NCBI RefSeq assembly: GCF_030272615.1
Contig: NC_081413.1
Span: forward strand, 601,708,709-601,772,708
DNA: 64,000 bases
Direction of reading: 5' to 3'
Origin: Cryptomeria japonica
Taxonomy: Eukaryota; Streptophyta; Pinopsida; Cupressales; Cupressaceae
The translations under genes and the position numbers were made by a program. Positions 10,489-22,400 of the stretch are shown here, in pieces. Positions within the stretch are counted from its first letter, which is position 1. Each line of letters starts with the position of its first letter. Under the pieces are notes generated by a model that saw only the letters and a program-made list of their open reading frames with translations, searched no databases and was not told where the DNA came from.

Positions 10489-12987
10489 ACTTACGGAGGC
10501 GTCATCGGCTTCTGTGAAAGTAAGAGAATGTGGAACGGAAAGGTATCCCACCATGGCTTGAAACTGGTCCACGTTCAGATCAGTAGGAACAACAGTATCT
10601 CTCAAGATTTTGTCAAGAATGGCTTTATGTGCGGGAGATATGCATAATAGCTCAAAGATTGAAATGAGCGTGGGTGTCTTCCCTAACTGTTCTACAAGGT
10701 CATATTCAGGTTTGGTTGATGAAGAAGTGGTGTTTTTAGTTGGAGCACCTTGCAAAATGATTTTACCTCGACGGGTTGTAACATGACATTCAGAGGTAGG
10801 TTCAGAAGAAGATCCAACACCTTTTAGGACAATCCTGGGTCTCCGAGTAGAATTCTTAGACGCTTTGTCCTTGATGATAATGGTAGAGATATAATTGTCC
10901 ATCGAGATGTGAGTGATGGTTGAATCATAGTTGTAAGATGCTCTGGTATAGTTGGTTTGATCCTCTATGGCTTTAGCTTTTCCCTTGTCATGTTTTGGGA
11001 ATGGTTCCTTAAACATCTCATGTTCTTGATTAGACGAATGTCCCTCAATCTCAATGTCACCTCTATCAATGAGATCTTGTATGATGTTCTTCAGTCGATG
11101 ACAATTTCCTGTCTTATGACCCTTGCTCTTATGAAATTCACAATACTCATCATCATTCCACCAATTCGGCTTAACCTTTGGTTCATATGGAGGAAAATCT
11201 GGAACTGTGATTACCTTGTTTGCCACTAGCTTTTTGAAAACTGACTCAAGTGGTTCTCCCAATGGAGTGTACTTCCTTCATGATTTAGAAGTTGTTTGAG
11301 TATTCACTTGATTGTTTGTAGAACTTGATCCAGAAAAAATGAATTTGGGTCTCACTGTATTGGCATCAACAACACCATCATTGACTGTGTTCTTGTTTTT
11401 ATTCCAAAATTTCGGCTTGTCTTTTCCTTTAAAATCATCTTTGTTTTCCTTGAATATCTTGATGATTTCTTGTTCAATTAGGACCTTTTCTGTCGCTAAG
11501 CCTTTTTCAATGACGTCCTTGAAGGTGGACAAACAAGCTTTCCTTAGATCATAGCCAATGTCTTTATTAACATTTTGTGTGAACATCTCTACCATTTGTT
11601 TTTGTGGAATTTCACAAGAGCATCTGCTGGCTAGATTTCTCCATCTTTGTAAAAATGATGCAAGAGACTCTCCCTCTTTTTGCTTGGTGTTGCACAAAGT
11701 AGTGACTGATATGTCTGTCTCTATGTTGTAGGAGAAATGTTGGATGAATGCCTCTGCTAGATCACCCCATGACTTAATTCCAGGTGGAAGTTGGGAGAAC
11801 CATTCCATAGCTTGATCACCTAAGCTCTATGGGAATAATCTCATCAAATATGTCTCTTCTGCTGCTATCTCAATGCAAGCTGTGAAAAACTGTCTTATGT
11901 GTGCTTTAGGATCCCCTTTTCCTCTATACTTATCAAATTTAGGTGTCACAAAGTGTGTAGGAAATGGAAGCATTGGAATGCTCTTGTCAAATGGATAAGG
12001 ACCTATGTCTCTCATTGTGTATGTTAGCTTTGGTGTATTTATGTCCTCCATTTTCTTTTGTAAGTCCTTGATTTGTTGTTCCAAATTGCTCTTAGGTGGA
12101 GATCGACTTCTTGGACCATACCCCATGCTTGAGGCACCAATTAGAGGAGGAGCATGTTGCATATATGGATGATATTGATCATGCACATGTTCATATGGAG
12201 GAGGTCTATAGTAATGCTGTGTATATGGACCACTTGGTATAGATTCATGTTGAGGAACACCATATCTATTTTGTGCATGTATACCATACTCTACAGGCAT
12301 GTCATGTTCTAATGTTTTGCCCCCAAATTTGATGCGGGTTTTCCTTGTGTCCAAATTTTGAGCATGCCTTTGAATATCCAATTGCTTTGGTGGTTGATCC
12401 TTAGCATTGGTATATGATTGAGCATATCTATCTACATAAGACTTCCGTAACGGTCTACGAAGGTGAGTATCATATGCTTGACCATGTGTATGTGGGACCT
12501 CTGGTTTTTGAAGCAAAGCTGATGGTGATTCAGGTACCATATGTGGTCCTCTATTTCCTCTACTATTAGGTCTCCTTTGATCCATGTTGGAGTGAGGTTG
12601 TTGCAAAGGTCGATTTTCCATTATTTGAGACATGTCAAAATCATGAGGTATCTTGGCTCCACTTTGTGCCATCATTTGTAAGAAGTATTGTCTATCCCTC
12701 CTCATTATTTCCTCAACCAATCGATTGAAATGGGGATTCATAATGGATTCTTCCACATTTGCTGAATGTACGAAAAAGTTGTCCATATTGTCATTGTGTG
12801 TAGCATTGTTATTTGTAATGTCCATGTTCTCAACATTTGGAATGTTTCTATAGGCATCCATGTCAGGTAATGTAGTATGATCAGAATTGAAAAAGATATC
12901 ATTGTCAAACTCATAAGAACTCATGTTTGCGGACTCTTGAGCCTTTTTAGTTTCTATCCTAGATTTTTGAAGGCGGGTTTCAACCAT
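10489..12987 (-). pseudogene. Tat-1 gag
   Basis: The ATG at 12987 starts MVETRLQKSR. The N-terminal third is Asn/His/Pro-rich; the retrotransposon-gag fold follows (DQAMEWFSQLPPGIKSW, about 11820-11770; SLASFLQRWRNLASRC, about 11670-11620). A CX2HX4HX4C-like knuckle (YCEFHKSKGHKTGNC) is at about 11150-11105. Gag packages the RNA in the particle. TAG at 11827-11829 and TGA at 11278-11280 interrupt it, but all pieces share one frame with pol. The frame from 12987 to 5461 is exactly 2,509 codons. Confidence 0.88.
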
Positions 12988-13480
12988 GACCTAGGTATTG
13001 ACTGAGATGTGTGAGACTAGATGAAAAATGGAAAGAGTATGGAAGACTAAGAGTTGGATGAAATGTAAATGAATCTGAAGTGTACTTGCAATGTCCAAAG
13101 TGTAAGACCAAGTATGTATGTAGTAGAGTAGGTGTGACCTCCAAAGAGAGGATAGTTTCTCTTGATGAGGTAAGTTGACCTTGACTCTAAGTAAGACCAA
13201 ATGAGACCCAAAGGTAAGAAACCTTGATGAGGGACCACTTAGCAAAGTGTTGTTGTATGTAGTGTGTTGACAAAGTATGATGAGGACAAGCAAGTGACCT
13301 TTTGACTCAAGTTTAGACAAATATGAATGTAATGTAAGGTGTGAAGCAATGATGGACTTTGTGAGACCCAAAGACAGGTTGAATGCTAGATGAAATCTTG
13401 GAGAAATGACCTGGGAAGCTCAAGAATTCCGCAACTGACTGTGTTTGTTTGCTGGACTGTAACAGTTTTTCAATTCTGAA

Positions 13481-13672
13481 CACAGACGCGCTTGTATACT
13501 TCACAGACGCGGTTTCCTGACACAGACACGGCTCTATTTAACACAGATGCATTTTTGAGATTTTTTTGCAAAGTGTAATGTTGATTCTGTGAACACAGAC
13601 ACGTTTCTGCCCTTCACAGACCCAGTTATACAACACAGACGTTATTATGTCCGACACAGACGCATTTCTGTA
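13481..13672 (-). repeat. CGCGTCTGTG motif array in the Tat-1 leader, gag-proximal
   Basis: Eight units spaced 17-51 bases apart on the plus strand (CACAGACGCG or one-base variants near 13481, 13502, 13520, 13541, 13592, 13614, 13634, 13656). In gag-pol sense they read CGCGTCTGTG, the same as the array in the PMD intron in PMD sense. Confidence 0.75.
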
Positions 13673-13929
13673 AAATTTGTGCAATTTTTTCCAATCTGTG
13701 AAGTCGTTTTGTTGTGACCAAATCTAACTGTTTGACTGTTTTTCGTGACAAGAGGACACAGTGTTGATGAAGATGCAATGTTTGCAAGTGTCTAGACTCA
13801 AAATGACTCCAAGAAAAGTGTGTTGTTTGATGTAAAAATGTTTTGCATACACTTGAAGACACAAAAGACACAATGTTTTGCTATTTGGTCTTGAATGTTT
13901 TGAATGTTTAAAATAAGTCAAGCACAATT

Positions 13930-14320
13930 CTTATGGCTGGCCAAGACAATAGTTGTTGATCCCACATGGGGTTTTACCCCCGAGGCTACGCTATTCAGAG
14001 TGGATACTTAGATGCTTGACCTCACTGGCTCCACCCTCGGTACTCACTTCTTGGGTCAGCCAAGCATCAGTCCCCACGAAAACTCCCCATGGCGAACTTT
14101 GTATCTCTACTAAGAACCGTATGTGTGTGGGCCGCTACCAGAGGTCCGACCTCCTGCCTCAACAACTAGAAGGATTTGGGCTTCTAAAACAAAAAGGTGC
14201 TAGTAAGGGCATCCGCTCGTGTGGCCATACATGCGACACTTTCAACTCTGTAAATACAGAAGGCTCCCAGCCGGTAGGGGTTACGCCCTACAAATGATCA
14301 AATAAATTTGATCAAACGGG
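13930..14320. other. GC-richer unexplained block in the Tat-1 leader
   Basis: Unlike its surroundings, this stretch is GC-balanced and keeps an open plus-strand frame of 114 codons (13953-14297) with no family I recognise. It ends with GGGGTTACGCCCTAC and a short palindrome TTTGATCAAA. It could be a captured fragment, a structured packaging signal, or chance. Confidence 0.35.
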
Positions 14321-14888
14321 TTTATGGGGAGACATAGTGTCGGTATGAACTAATCAACACACGTTATCCATAGTTTTCACCATGAATACATTTGTTTATA
14401 GTGGTTCGGAAGAGGTGGATTTTCCTCGCTACCACTTGGGTCATTCTCTTCTCACTAGTAGTTTTAATGACCACACGGGAAGACAGGCCCTCTAAAGATT
14501 AAACAAAAAGAGCCTATTGCTCAAGACACAAAAGACAATGATTCAATTTTAGTGCACCAATTGAAGTGTTTGCTAGTCTATGAAAACAAGGCACACAATA
14601 AAAATCCAAAAACCCTTGCCAAGGACCTGCAACAAAGAGTTGTTAGTAGTTTGGATTGTTTCAAATGATTACCCCTTCCTGCAAGCACACAAGTTAGGTA
14701 AATTTTAGACCCAAAAGACTTTGTGAAAATAGGGGCCTTCAACCAAACGATTTAGCTTTCAAGACAAGCTACACCAATTTCGTTAGCTAGATCTGAAAAT
14801 GTTAGCTCAAAATAAACTAGATCTGAAACCCTAAATGCAAAATCCGAAAACTGAATCAATAAAAACCCCAAAATTTGAAACTGGTGAA

Positions 14889-15126
14889 CATAGATGCGAT
14901 TACCCTCAACACAGACACGACTGGGTGACACAGACGCGGTTCTGTGAGACACAGACGCGACTACAGAACGCAGACGTGTCTTCTGGACACAGACGCGGCT
15001 AAAAACAGCGCAGACATGCTTTCCTGGAATCTGCAAAATAAAATATTGCCAATAACACAGACGCGATTCCAGATGTCGCAGACGCGCCAGAAAATCAAAA
15101 ACGTGATCTGAGAGTGTGCAGACGCG
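14889..15126 (-). repeat. CGCGTCTGTG motif array in the Tat-1 leader, LTR-proximal
   Basis: About ten units on the plus strand (CACAGACGCGG type) between 14889 and 15126, mostly 19-23 bases apart. They lie just after the primer binding site in element orientation, so they would be at the start of the genomic RNA leader. Confidence 0.78.
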
Positions 15127-15215
15127 AAAATATCAAAATGCTGCCGAAAACGTCAGATCTGCAACTTCAAAATACAAAATCTGCAGCAAGAATGTTAAAT
15201 GCAAAAGGGACAAGA

Positions 15216-15233
15216 GTCCCACCGGGCGTGCCA
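15216..15233 (-). other. Tat-1 primer binding site
   Basis: On the minus strand, three bases inside the 5' LTR, the sequence TGGCACGCCCGGTGGGAC begins with the TGG expected to pair with a tRNA CCA end. It is not the initiator-Met type used by the other elements here; I did not assign the tRNA. Confidence 0.65.
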
Positions 15234-15236
15234 AAA

Positions 15237-16014
15237 TGTATATGGTGAAAATGGATAACAATAATAACAATATTGAAAGGCTAAGTGAATTCAACCACAA
15301 AACCCTAGCCTAACAACAACAAAGATCCACCATAACATATGAAGATTACCTAAGACAATGCAAATCAAATGAAATCACAAAGATTATACCATCACATGTC
15401 CAATAGGGTTTGAATCTCCATTCTTCCTATCTCCATTGATCTTGCTTGATATATTTGCTCTCAGATTTTACATGCACAAGAGCTCAACAAAGAACAGAAT
15501 GTGGTTGTAAGTAGGATTGTAGTGTAGTCAATTGCATAAAAAATGATTAGCATGAATCATTAGGGTTTGATAATGAAGGAAGCATCTCCTTATATAGAAG
15601 ACACTATAAGAAATGGAGGGATAAGATTGAGAGGTGTAAAAGAGGTGGGCTATGATTAGAGGGTACAGGTAAAAGAAATAATAAAATAATGAAAGGGGTA
15701 GGTAGTGTATGAATTAAGAGATGAATGACACGTGTCATGGATAGAAAAGGTTAATTAATTAATTAAATAAATAAAGATTTATTTAATTAATAGAAGAAGT
15801 GGGATCAATTAAATAAATAAGATATTTATTTAATTTTAGGAAAATGATAATTTAAATAAATAAATGTATTTATTTAAATGAGAAATAAGGCTAGAAGAGG
15901 ATAAATGAATTAATTAAATAAATAAAGATTTATTTAATTAATAGAAGAATTAAGCTTAGATAATTAAATAAATAATATTTATTTAATTAGACTGGACAAT
16001 TTTGGGTGTCTACA
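15237..16014 (-). repeat. Tat-1 5' LTR (complete, 778 bp)
   Basis: It starts TGTATATGGTG and ends GTGTCTACA in plus-strand reading, matching 1-670. A minus-strand TATA-like CTATATAAGG at about 15588-15597 would start transcription toward gag. It contains five AT palindromes; the fifth (15963-15992) is complete only here. Confidence 0.95.
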
Positions 16015-18193
16015 CCTTCTACTTGAATTCTTGTATTGTGTTCCAATATCCATTTCTCTATTATCTATCCCCCGAATGAGAGAATTAAATCTCCTTTTAT
16101 ACATGCCTAGAGCATTAACTTTCATCCATTGAAGGTCGACAAAGAAGAATGGAAACCTTGAAGAGAAAATTATGCAAAAGAGATTGGGCAGACCAATCTT
16201 AGGGCCACCCTAAGAGGTGGGGACAAGGGCGCCACTTCCCTGTCCTGCCCTATCTTGGGGCCCAAACAAGGTTCCGAGACTATCTTAGGGCTCAAATAGG
16301 AACGATTCATGAGGTGAAAATGCAGGAAGAGGTCTTGGTTGGGAAAGAAGATGTCATAGCCAAGGCGAGGACCTAAAATGTGGTTAAAATTGTAGGGGTC
16401 GCAATTTTATGACACTACATCAATTTATTACTGCAATTATGAAATATGAAATCACAAAGCACAACACACACATGAACACCAAATTTACATGGAAAAACCT
16501 AAACAGGGAAAAATCATGGTGAGAATCATACTCACAATATGAATAGTTGATTACAATGTTTAGGCTCAAGGCCAAGGAGCTCACTGCCCCTGAAAGGACT
16601 TGCTAGACTAAGACACACATCCTTAGGGAAAGATATAAATGTGCACAAACTGCCAAAAGGAAAACACCTTCTTTTCATAGATGCATCGAATGAGCTAATA
16701 TGAATAAGATTCATGAATCATGAAATTTTCCTTGAACCATTGTGTCAAGCAACCAATATCATGATGAACACATTTGACTTCAAACTCCGTTTCAATGCTC
16801 TTCACAACTATCTTTCACACTTCTGCTATACCAAATACATTTGTGCATCATTCTAATGCACTTCACATCAATTCACATACATCTCATACTAAACTAATAC
16901 ATTCACACTCTTATATATACAATATAATTCATTAAAACCCAAAACTAGGTTGACTATTGACATAATATATGACATTACATAAATTCAGCCATTCAGAGCA
17001 ATAAAGTCCATTTTGATCTACTTCAAGAGATAGAGGGGACCTGAACACAGCACAACATATCCTTCCCAAATGATTCCAATGAGCTGCACACTCTAACACA
17101 TCCTCCAAGGTTGGCATCAAATGAAATATGTAGATAAACAATGTAGCACACCAACCATTTGGCCCAAAAACCATCCTCCGATGCACAAATCTTAATGTAG
17201 ATCTCTACATACCATAGTCAAACCCATATCAACATCCACACACAACCACCAAAGAATATCCTAACCAAAAAGAGCATGATCCAAATAGGATACACCACCT
17301 TAGTCAACCAGAAACCAACCTAATTGCCAACACAAAACTCAGAACACCATAACTTCACTTTCCAATCAAACCAACACCAAAAAACTGAACTGCAATACAA
17401 CACAAACCAAATAAACATGTCATCCAAGATGCAACACTTGATCCCACAAATCAGAGAACTGCGAAGAATTCTCTAGACCAATTATAATAGATCGTCACTA
17501 TTAGAAACAACAACAAGTAATTCCACCATCAGAGCAATAGATGACCTATAAACTTGATAGCACAATATAAATTGAGCATGAACATTATATCTAGAACCAC
17601 ACTCCATAATCTTCACATACCAGAGGAATGTAAAGCATACTTCCACTGAGACATTAAAAACTCTTTCCTACATGAATATTGTTTGTTGCAACACTAACCT
17701 TCTGAAAACACCTCAATATCACTACCAAACCATACAACAACATTAGAACATACATTTCTAGACAGTCAACAACACAAAGTGACATCAATGACAACACAAT
17801 ATAGTTTGACATCAATGATGACATAACAAGACAACTCAAGTTTCCAACACAATCTCACCAAATAAAACAAACACAAGGGTTTGAATGATATATCTTTGAC
17901 TAGAAAACCTACAACAAACTTGTTAATAGTTTGACCTTTGACAAGCAATGCTACACACAAGCCATTAGTAATTAAAATGATAATATTAGACAAATAAGTT
18001 TTTATAAATAAATATATTAAAAATGATAATAAAACCCTTGTAAAGATCAAAATATAAGTTTATTATGCAAAAATATCTATGTAAATAAAAGACATGCTCA
18101 TCATAAGATTGCATTTTAATATTTTAATCTTTTTACATAATCAAACTAAACCTAATTATTTTACAGGGCAAAAAAATAAAATAAAAATAAAAA
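16015..18193. other. Unclassified repeat-like DNA
   Basis: No gene is supported. Around 16440-16560 there is a phrase typical of plant retrotransposon ends or leaders (AACACCAAATTTACATGGAA), and the rest is A/C-rich with many ACAACA runs. Open frames of 60-94 codons have no recognisable motif. It is probably a decayed element predating Tat-1. Confidence 0.5.
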
Positions 18194-20311
18194 TGAAGAG
18201 CACCCACATATACTAAGAGGCAGGAGTGAATCAATATGATGCAACTTTTTACCAATGCAACATTCCATGAATCACAATAAAACGATTTACTCAACATTAA
18301 TAATTATGCACATCAGAATAACATAATGATACATGATATTCATGTGGAAACCCTTACCATGACACAATATTGCTCATATATATAATCTTCTTACAACTTT
18401 GTAGGCTCCAACTCAACAAGAGACTTCGATCTATTTTAATGAAAGGATCCAACCTCTTGCACTTATACAATAGAAGGCTCCAACCTTTAAATGTAAGGTG
18501 ACAATAGTGTTTGTTGGATCTATCCTAAATCCCTTGAAGGTCTTCAAAAATCTGCTCGCTCCATCTCATAAGTTTTCCTTGAGAATCTTCTCTAAAAATC
18601 CTCACTCAAATCTAAAAAAGAGTCTTCTAAAGTAGGCTCACAAAGATGATAAAATTATGCACATAGTCCGCTACAATTTTCACAAGAATTTGCATGAATT
18701 TGTCTTCAAAACCATATCGATTTAACCTAAAAAATCTTCTGATATACTTGTCTAATTTTTCTCCATAAATTTGTTCCTTATCTTTTCTCTTAATAGAAAT
18801 GATATGCAATGAATAAATATGATAAATTGTCTTTATGAAAGCTCCAAGATGATGTTTTCATTGACCAAGTTATGCTCCAAATTATGACCTAAACCTTCTC
18901 CAAATAACATTTCTATAAATATGCAATGATGACAACTCCAAGATCACATGACTATCATTACATCTTCCATGCTAAATCTGATCCAACTTTCTTCAATATA
19001 AATCTTCAACACCCTTCATATTTTCTATTCCGGATCCGCTCTTAATTAGACTGATATATCACTATCTTTCTTACTTCTTGAACTGCTTCCTTTTATATAT
19101 CACATCTAATGCCCAAGAGAGACATCTATTCAAAAACAAAAACCCATAATACCTTACAAGTCGACCTTATATATTCAAGGGAGACGACTCTTTTATATAC
19201 TAATATCTTCCTTAACATAGGCATTTAAAATCAAAGAAGTCCGTCTTCTTTTAATGCACTTTATTCTACCCTCATTAAGAGTTCATCCTTCAATCAATTG
19301 TTGTTCTTAATTAATGTTCACTTTAAAACTCTTTATTACTATGTTTTATCATTGCCTTACTTTTTTACACTACGTTTTTGTTAGACTTACCTTTCTTTAA
19401 CTTGGCCAATTAATACCAAACATGAATTATTGCTTTTGTTAACTTTAAATGCTGCCTTTTAAATCTCTATCCCTCCATTTATCATTTAGATTACTCACTT
19501 TAATATTTGATTTGAGCACCATGTATATAAGCATCTCCATGATAAAGTTGGCCCACATTATTTAATTTCAAGTTGGCTTAATTAGCAAGTTTCGTTTTGG
19601 TTGACTAAGGAGGTTATCCCAAAATAAATTCTTTCTTTTTAATTTTTTTGGTGTTGTATTATCATGCGTATTTAATGGATATAGTAATCAATGTGTATTA
19701 ACTAGTAATGGCTTTTCAAAGCATGATCACTATTCCTTAATGATAATTAATTTTACTCTTTTTTATCAATCATTGCCTTCTTAAGCATATTCTCTGCTCT
19801 ATGGAATACATTTACTCCTATTCCTTTTCTTTAGTTCTCACATGTGAATAATAATCATTGATATTTCTTATATTTTAATTATAGTCTCTAATTAATCACT
19901 TTCATTTATTCATATTTGTTGCCCATAATCCTTGTTTTCATGCATGGCCATTCTTTGAACAATCTTTCTTATGATCTTTGTTCTCGTTGTGTCACAATAA
20001 TTCTTAGGATGATTTAATTATTCCTTCTTTGATCTCTACCTTGTATTATTGCATTACTATGATATGCTTGACAATTACCTTTAAGAATCTTGCTCATATG
20101 CTTGACAATAATATTGTTTGGACTTGTATGCTATTGACCTATCCATCAATCAATAGCCTATGGCCTTTTATGATTTCTTTAACATAGATCTCATTTGAAT
20201 CAATGATAACTTCCCTTGATAACAATGACCATATTCAATTTCCAATTAATATCATTCATTCATCAAAAAATAATGAATATTTACTTGATGTTAGTAACAA
20301 ACTTTCCAACA
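18194..20311 (-). repeat. LTR-D 3' LTR
   Basis: It begins TGAAGAGCAC and ends TTTCCAACA in plus reading. Minus-strand TATA-like boxes (TATATAAAAG) lie at about 19092-19104 and 19191-19202. No coding frame of interest is present. Confidence 0.72.
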
Positions 20312-20318
20312 ATATCTC

Positions 20319-21094
20319 TGATGCAAGAGCATCCCCGGTTCTTGGCAATTTTGCATCAACAAAAAATATTTCTTTTCTGTTTGTTTTCAGTTTTGCAGTT
20401 TCAGCATTCCTTTCTGCATTTTCTTGCATTTGCTCACCGGATCTCGTGGAGTTGGATTTTTCTTGTGAACACGATCATCTTCCTTATTCCTAAATCGCAG
20501 AGCGTTTGTATCATTCTTCGACAAGTTATTACTTCCGAATTTCGAGACAGTTTTCTGGCACCAGAACCGCTTGGACCTATTTGCTATTGGTGAATCTTTT
20601 AGATTCTTTCTGTAGCTTGCAAAGCTTCAGTTTGTTGATTCCAATGTTCCTTGGTGTGTGGCCGACCTTCCCTTTGATCCGCACTTCTTCCTTTGGATTT
20701 TTCGGAGGAATCTCTTTGGCAAATGCCAACCTGGTGTTTTACATGTTTGATATTGTTCTTCGGCATTTGATCCCTCTTGGGCCAACCAGATCCCTCTAGA
20801 CCATATAAATCAATGTAATTTAGCATCATAATTCATCAAATAGAACATAGAAAACATATCTTAAGAATTAGAGGTCCAGAGTTGATCGATTCTGTAATTG
20901 AGCATGTATGTCGCAAGCTAGTGAGCCGACTCTTGTAATCCAGATGTTACAAGTTATCTGTAATCAGTTTTCATGATCTAATTCATTCAGTTCTGCATTG
21001 CCTCCATCATATCCTCTTGTTTCCGTTGTGTTTACTCTTGCTGCCCAGTCCCGATTGATCTCTTTGAGTTCCCTCCTAACCGGTGACTGCACCA
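20319..21094 (+). repeat. Chromo-A 5' LTR
   Basis: It starts TGATGCAAGAGCATCC and ends GTGACTGCACCA, followed by the primer site. Same length as the 3' copy. Confidence 0.92.
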
Positions 21095-21096
21095 AG

Positions 21097-21108
21097 TGAT
21101 ATCAGAGC
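21097..21108 (+). other. Chromo-A primer binding site
   Basis: TGATATCAGAGC differs by one base (G to A) from the initiator-Met complement TGGTATCAGAGC and lies two bases after the LTR. Confidence 0.8.
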
Positions 21109-21197
21109 GATATTTCATTTCGGAGATTGCGTTGTCCTAAAAATTTTGTTGTGGGGTGGCGGATTGTGGATCGGACCTGCAGCTACAGAGGACTGGC

Positions 21198-22400
21198 ATG
21201 AAGATGGCACATAGAGGAAATAGGAATGGTGGAGCACGTGGGAATGCATAACCTATTGTGAAGGAAATGTTGAGAGGAATTGCAGCTCGGTTGGAAGCCA
21301 TTGAGACAGTCCAGAGAAGAGGCTGACCTATTGAAGATATGAGCAAAGATGATGAAGAAGGAACACCGACAGAACAACTAGTAAATCCACCGGTGATTGA
21401 TCGGGATTAAGAAAGGTTCTTGAGGGTTTTGAGTAGGGAGAATACTAAACCACATTTTACCCCACCGGATTATAATGGTAAGTTGGATACAGATGAATTG
21501 ATGGATTGGATCTCGGAGATGGAGAAGTATTTTGATTTTGAGAACACCACGGAAGAAAGAAAGGTGAAATATGCCTATACCCAATTGAAAGGTCATGCAT
21601 CTCTTTGGTGGAAGTATTTGCAGGTTGATAGATAGAGAAGAGGTAAATAAAAGATCAAATCATGGGAGTGGATGGTTGCCAAGTTAAAATCAAAGTTTAT
21701 GCCAGCTGATTATCAAGTAGAACTATTCCAAAAATTGTAGAACTTGAAGCAGAAGGAATCTAGTGTGAAGGAGTATACTGAAGCATTCTACAAATTGAAT
21801 ATCAAATCCAAATATGTCGATGATAAGGTTGAACAAGTTGCGAGATATTTGAATGGATTGCATATGTCTATACAAGATGAACTTAGTGTGATCAAGTTGT
21901 AGAGTATTGAAGAAGCTTACCAGTATGCCTTGAAAGCATAAGAGAAGTTGAACAAAAGACATGAGCAGATACAATGAGGTAGGGGTGGAAGGTTTTCCAA
22001 AGGAAGATTTCAAGGAGCTAGAGGATATTCCGGAGGAAGAGGAACCTGCACAGATCATAACAAGGACAAACAAGTAAGCAAAGATTCTAGTTCATACTAG
22101 AAGGATGAGAAAAATTTCTACCAGAGAAGAGAACTTGATAGTTACCGGAATTAAATTTTTGGAAAAGATGACAAAAGACAAGATAAGAGAATGTTTAGAG
22201 GTACTTGCTATAAGTGTGGAGGAGAAAGACATCGTTCTTTCGAATGTAAGAAGATAGAGAACACTAGGAGAACAACATTGGTAGAAGAAATCCCCACCAA
22301 ATCAGCTAACAAACCAGAAGATGGAGAATTGTTGATGATGAAGAGAGCTTTGTGTCATACCGGAGAGGATGAAGAGCCCTTGCAGAGGTGAAATTTGTTC
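21198..22400 (+). pseudogene. Chromo-A gag
   Basis: The frame opens at ATG 21198. A retrotransposon-gag core is readable at 21440-21630 (FTPPDYNGKLDTDELMDWI and SLWWKYLQ), and a knuckle CYKCGGERHRSFEC is at about 22205-22246. Stops break it repeatedly: a TAA and a TGA before the core, a TAA just before 21420, then several after 21635. Most match loss of CAA, CAG or CGA. Gag frame and protease/RT frame are the same, as in a fused gag-pol. Confidence 0.82.

Larger units (their letters stand above)
12988..15215 (-). other. Long 5' leader of Tat-1
   Basis: About 2.2 kb between primer binding site and gag ATG, without a credible coding frame in the sense strand. It contains two arrays of the CACAGACGCG motif (plus-strand reading) and a GC-richer block at 13930-14320. 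Long leaders, sometimes spliced, are usual in the Tat/Ogre group; I could not define splice sites. Confidence 0.7.
1..16014 (-). mobile_element. Tat-1: Ty3/gypsy LTR retrotransposon (Tat-type) with an antisense plant mobile domain gene
   Basis: The element reads on the minus strand, from the 5' LTR at 15237-16014 to a 3' LTR whose first 87 bases lie outside the window. Order along the minus strand: LTR, primer binding site, 2.2 kb leader, gag, protease, long linker, RT, RNase H, second RNase H, integrase, 4.8 kb 3' region, polypurine tract, LTR. A second RNase H before integrase is the known mark of the Tat/Ogre group. The two LTRs differ by about nine substitutions and two indels over about 757 aligned bases (by eye), so the insertion is young. 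gag-pol is interrupted only by stop codons, so this copy cannot make a full polyprotein without readthrough. The right flank is CCTTC at 16015; the matching target duplication is outside the window. Confidence 0.93.

Noticed and set aside
5461-12987. Stop-codon reassignment or programmed readthrough as an explanation for the many in-frame stops
   Set aside because: The stops use all three codons and replace different residues (Trp, Gln, Arg), and nearby elements show the same decay. Mutation of methylated cytosines is simpler.
16932-17186. 84-codon minus-strand frame
   Set aside because: No motif, no supporting context, lies in unclassified repeat-like DNA.
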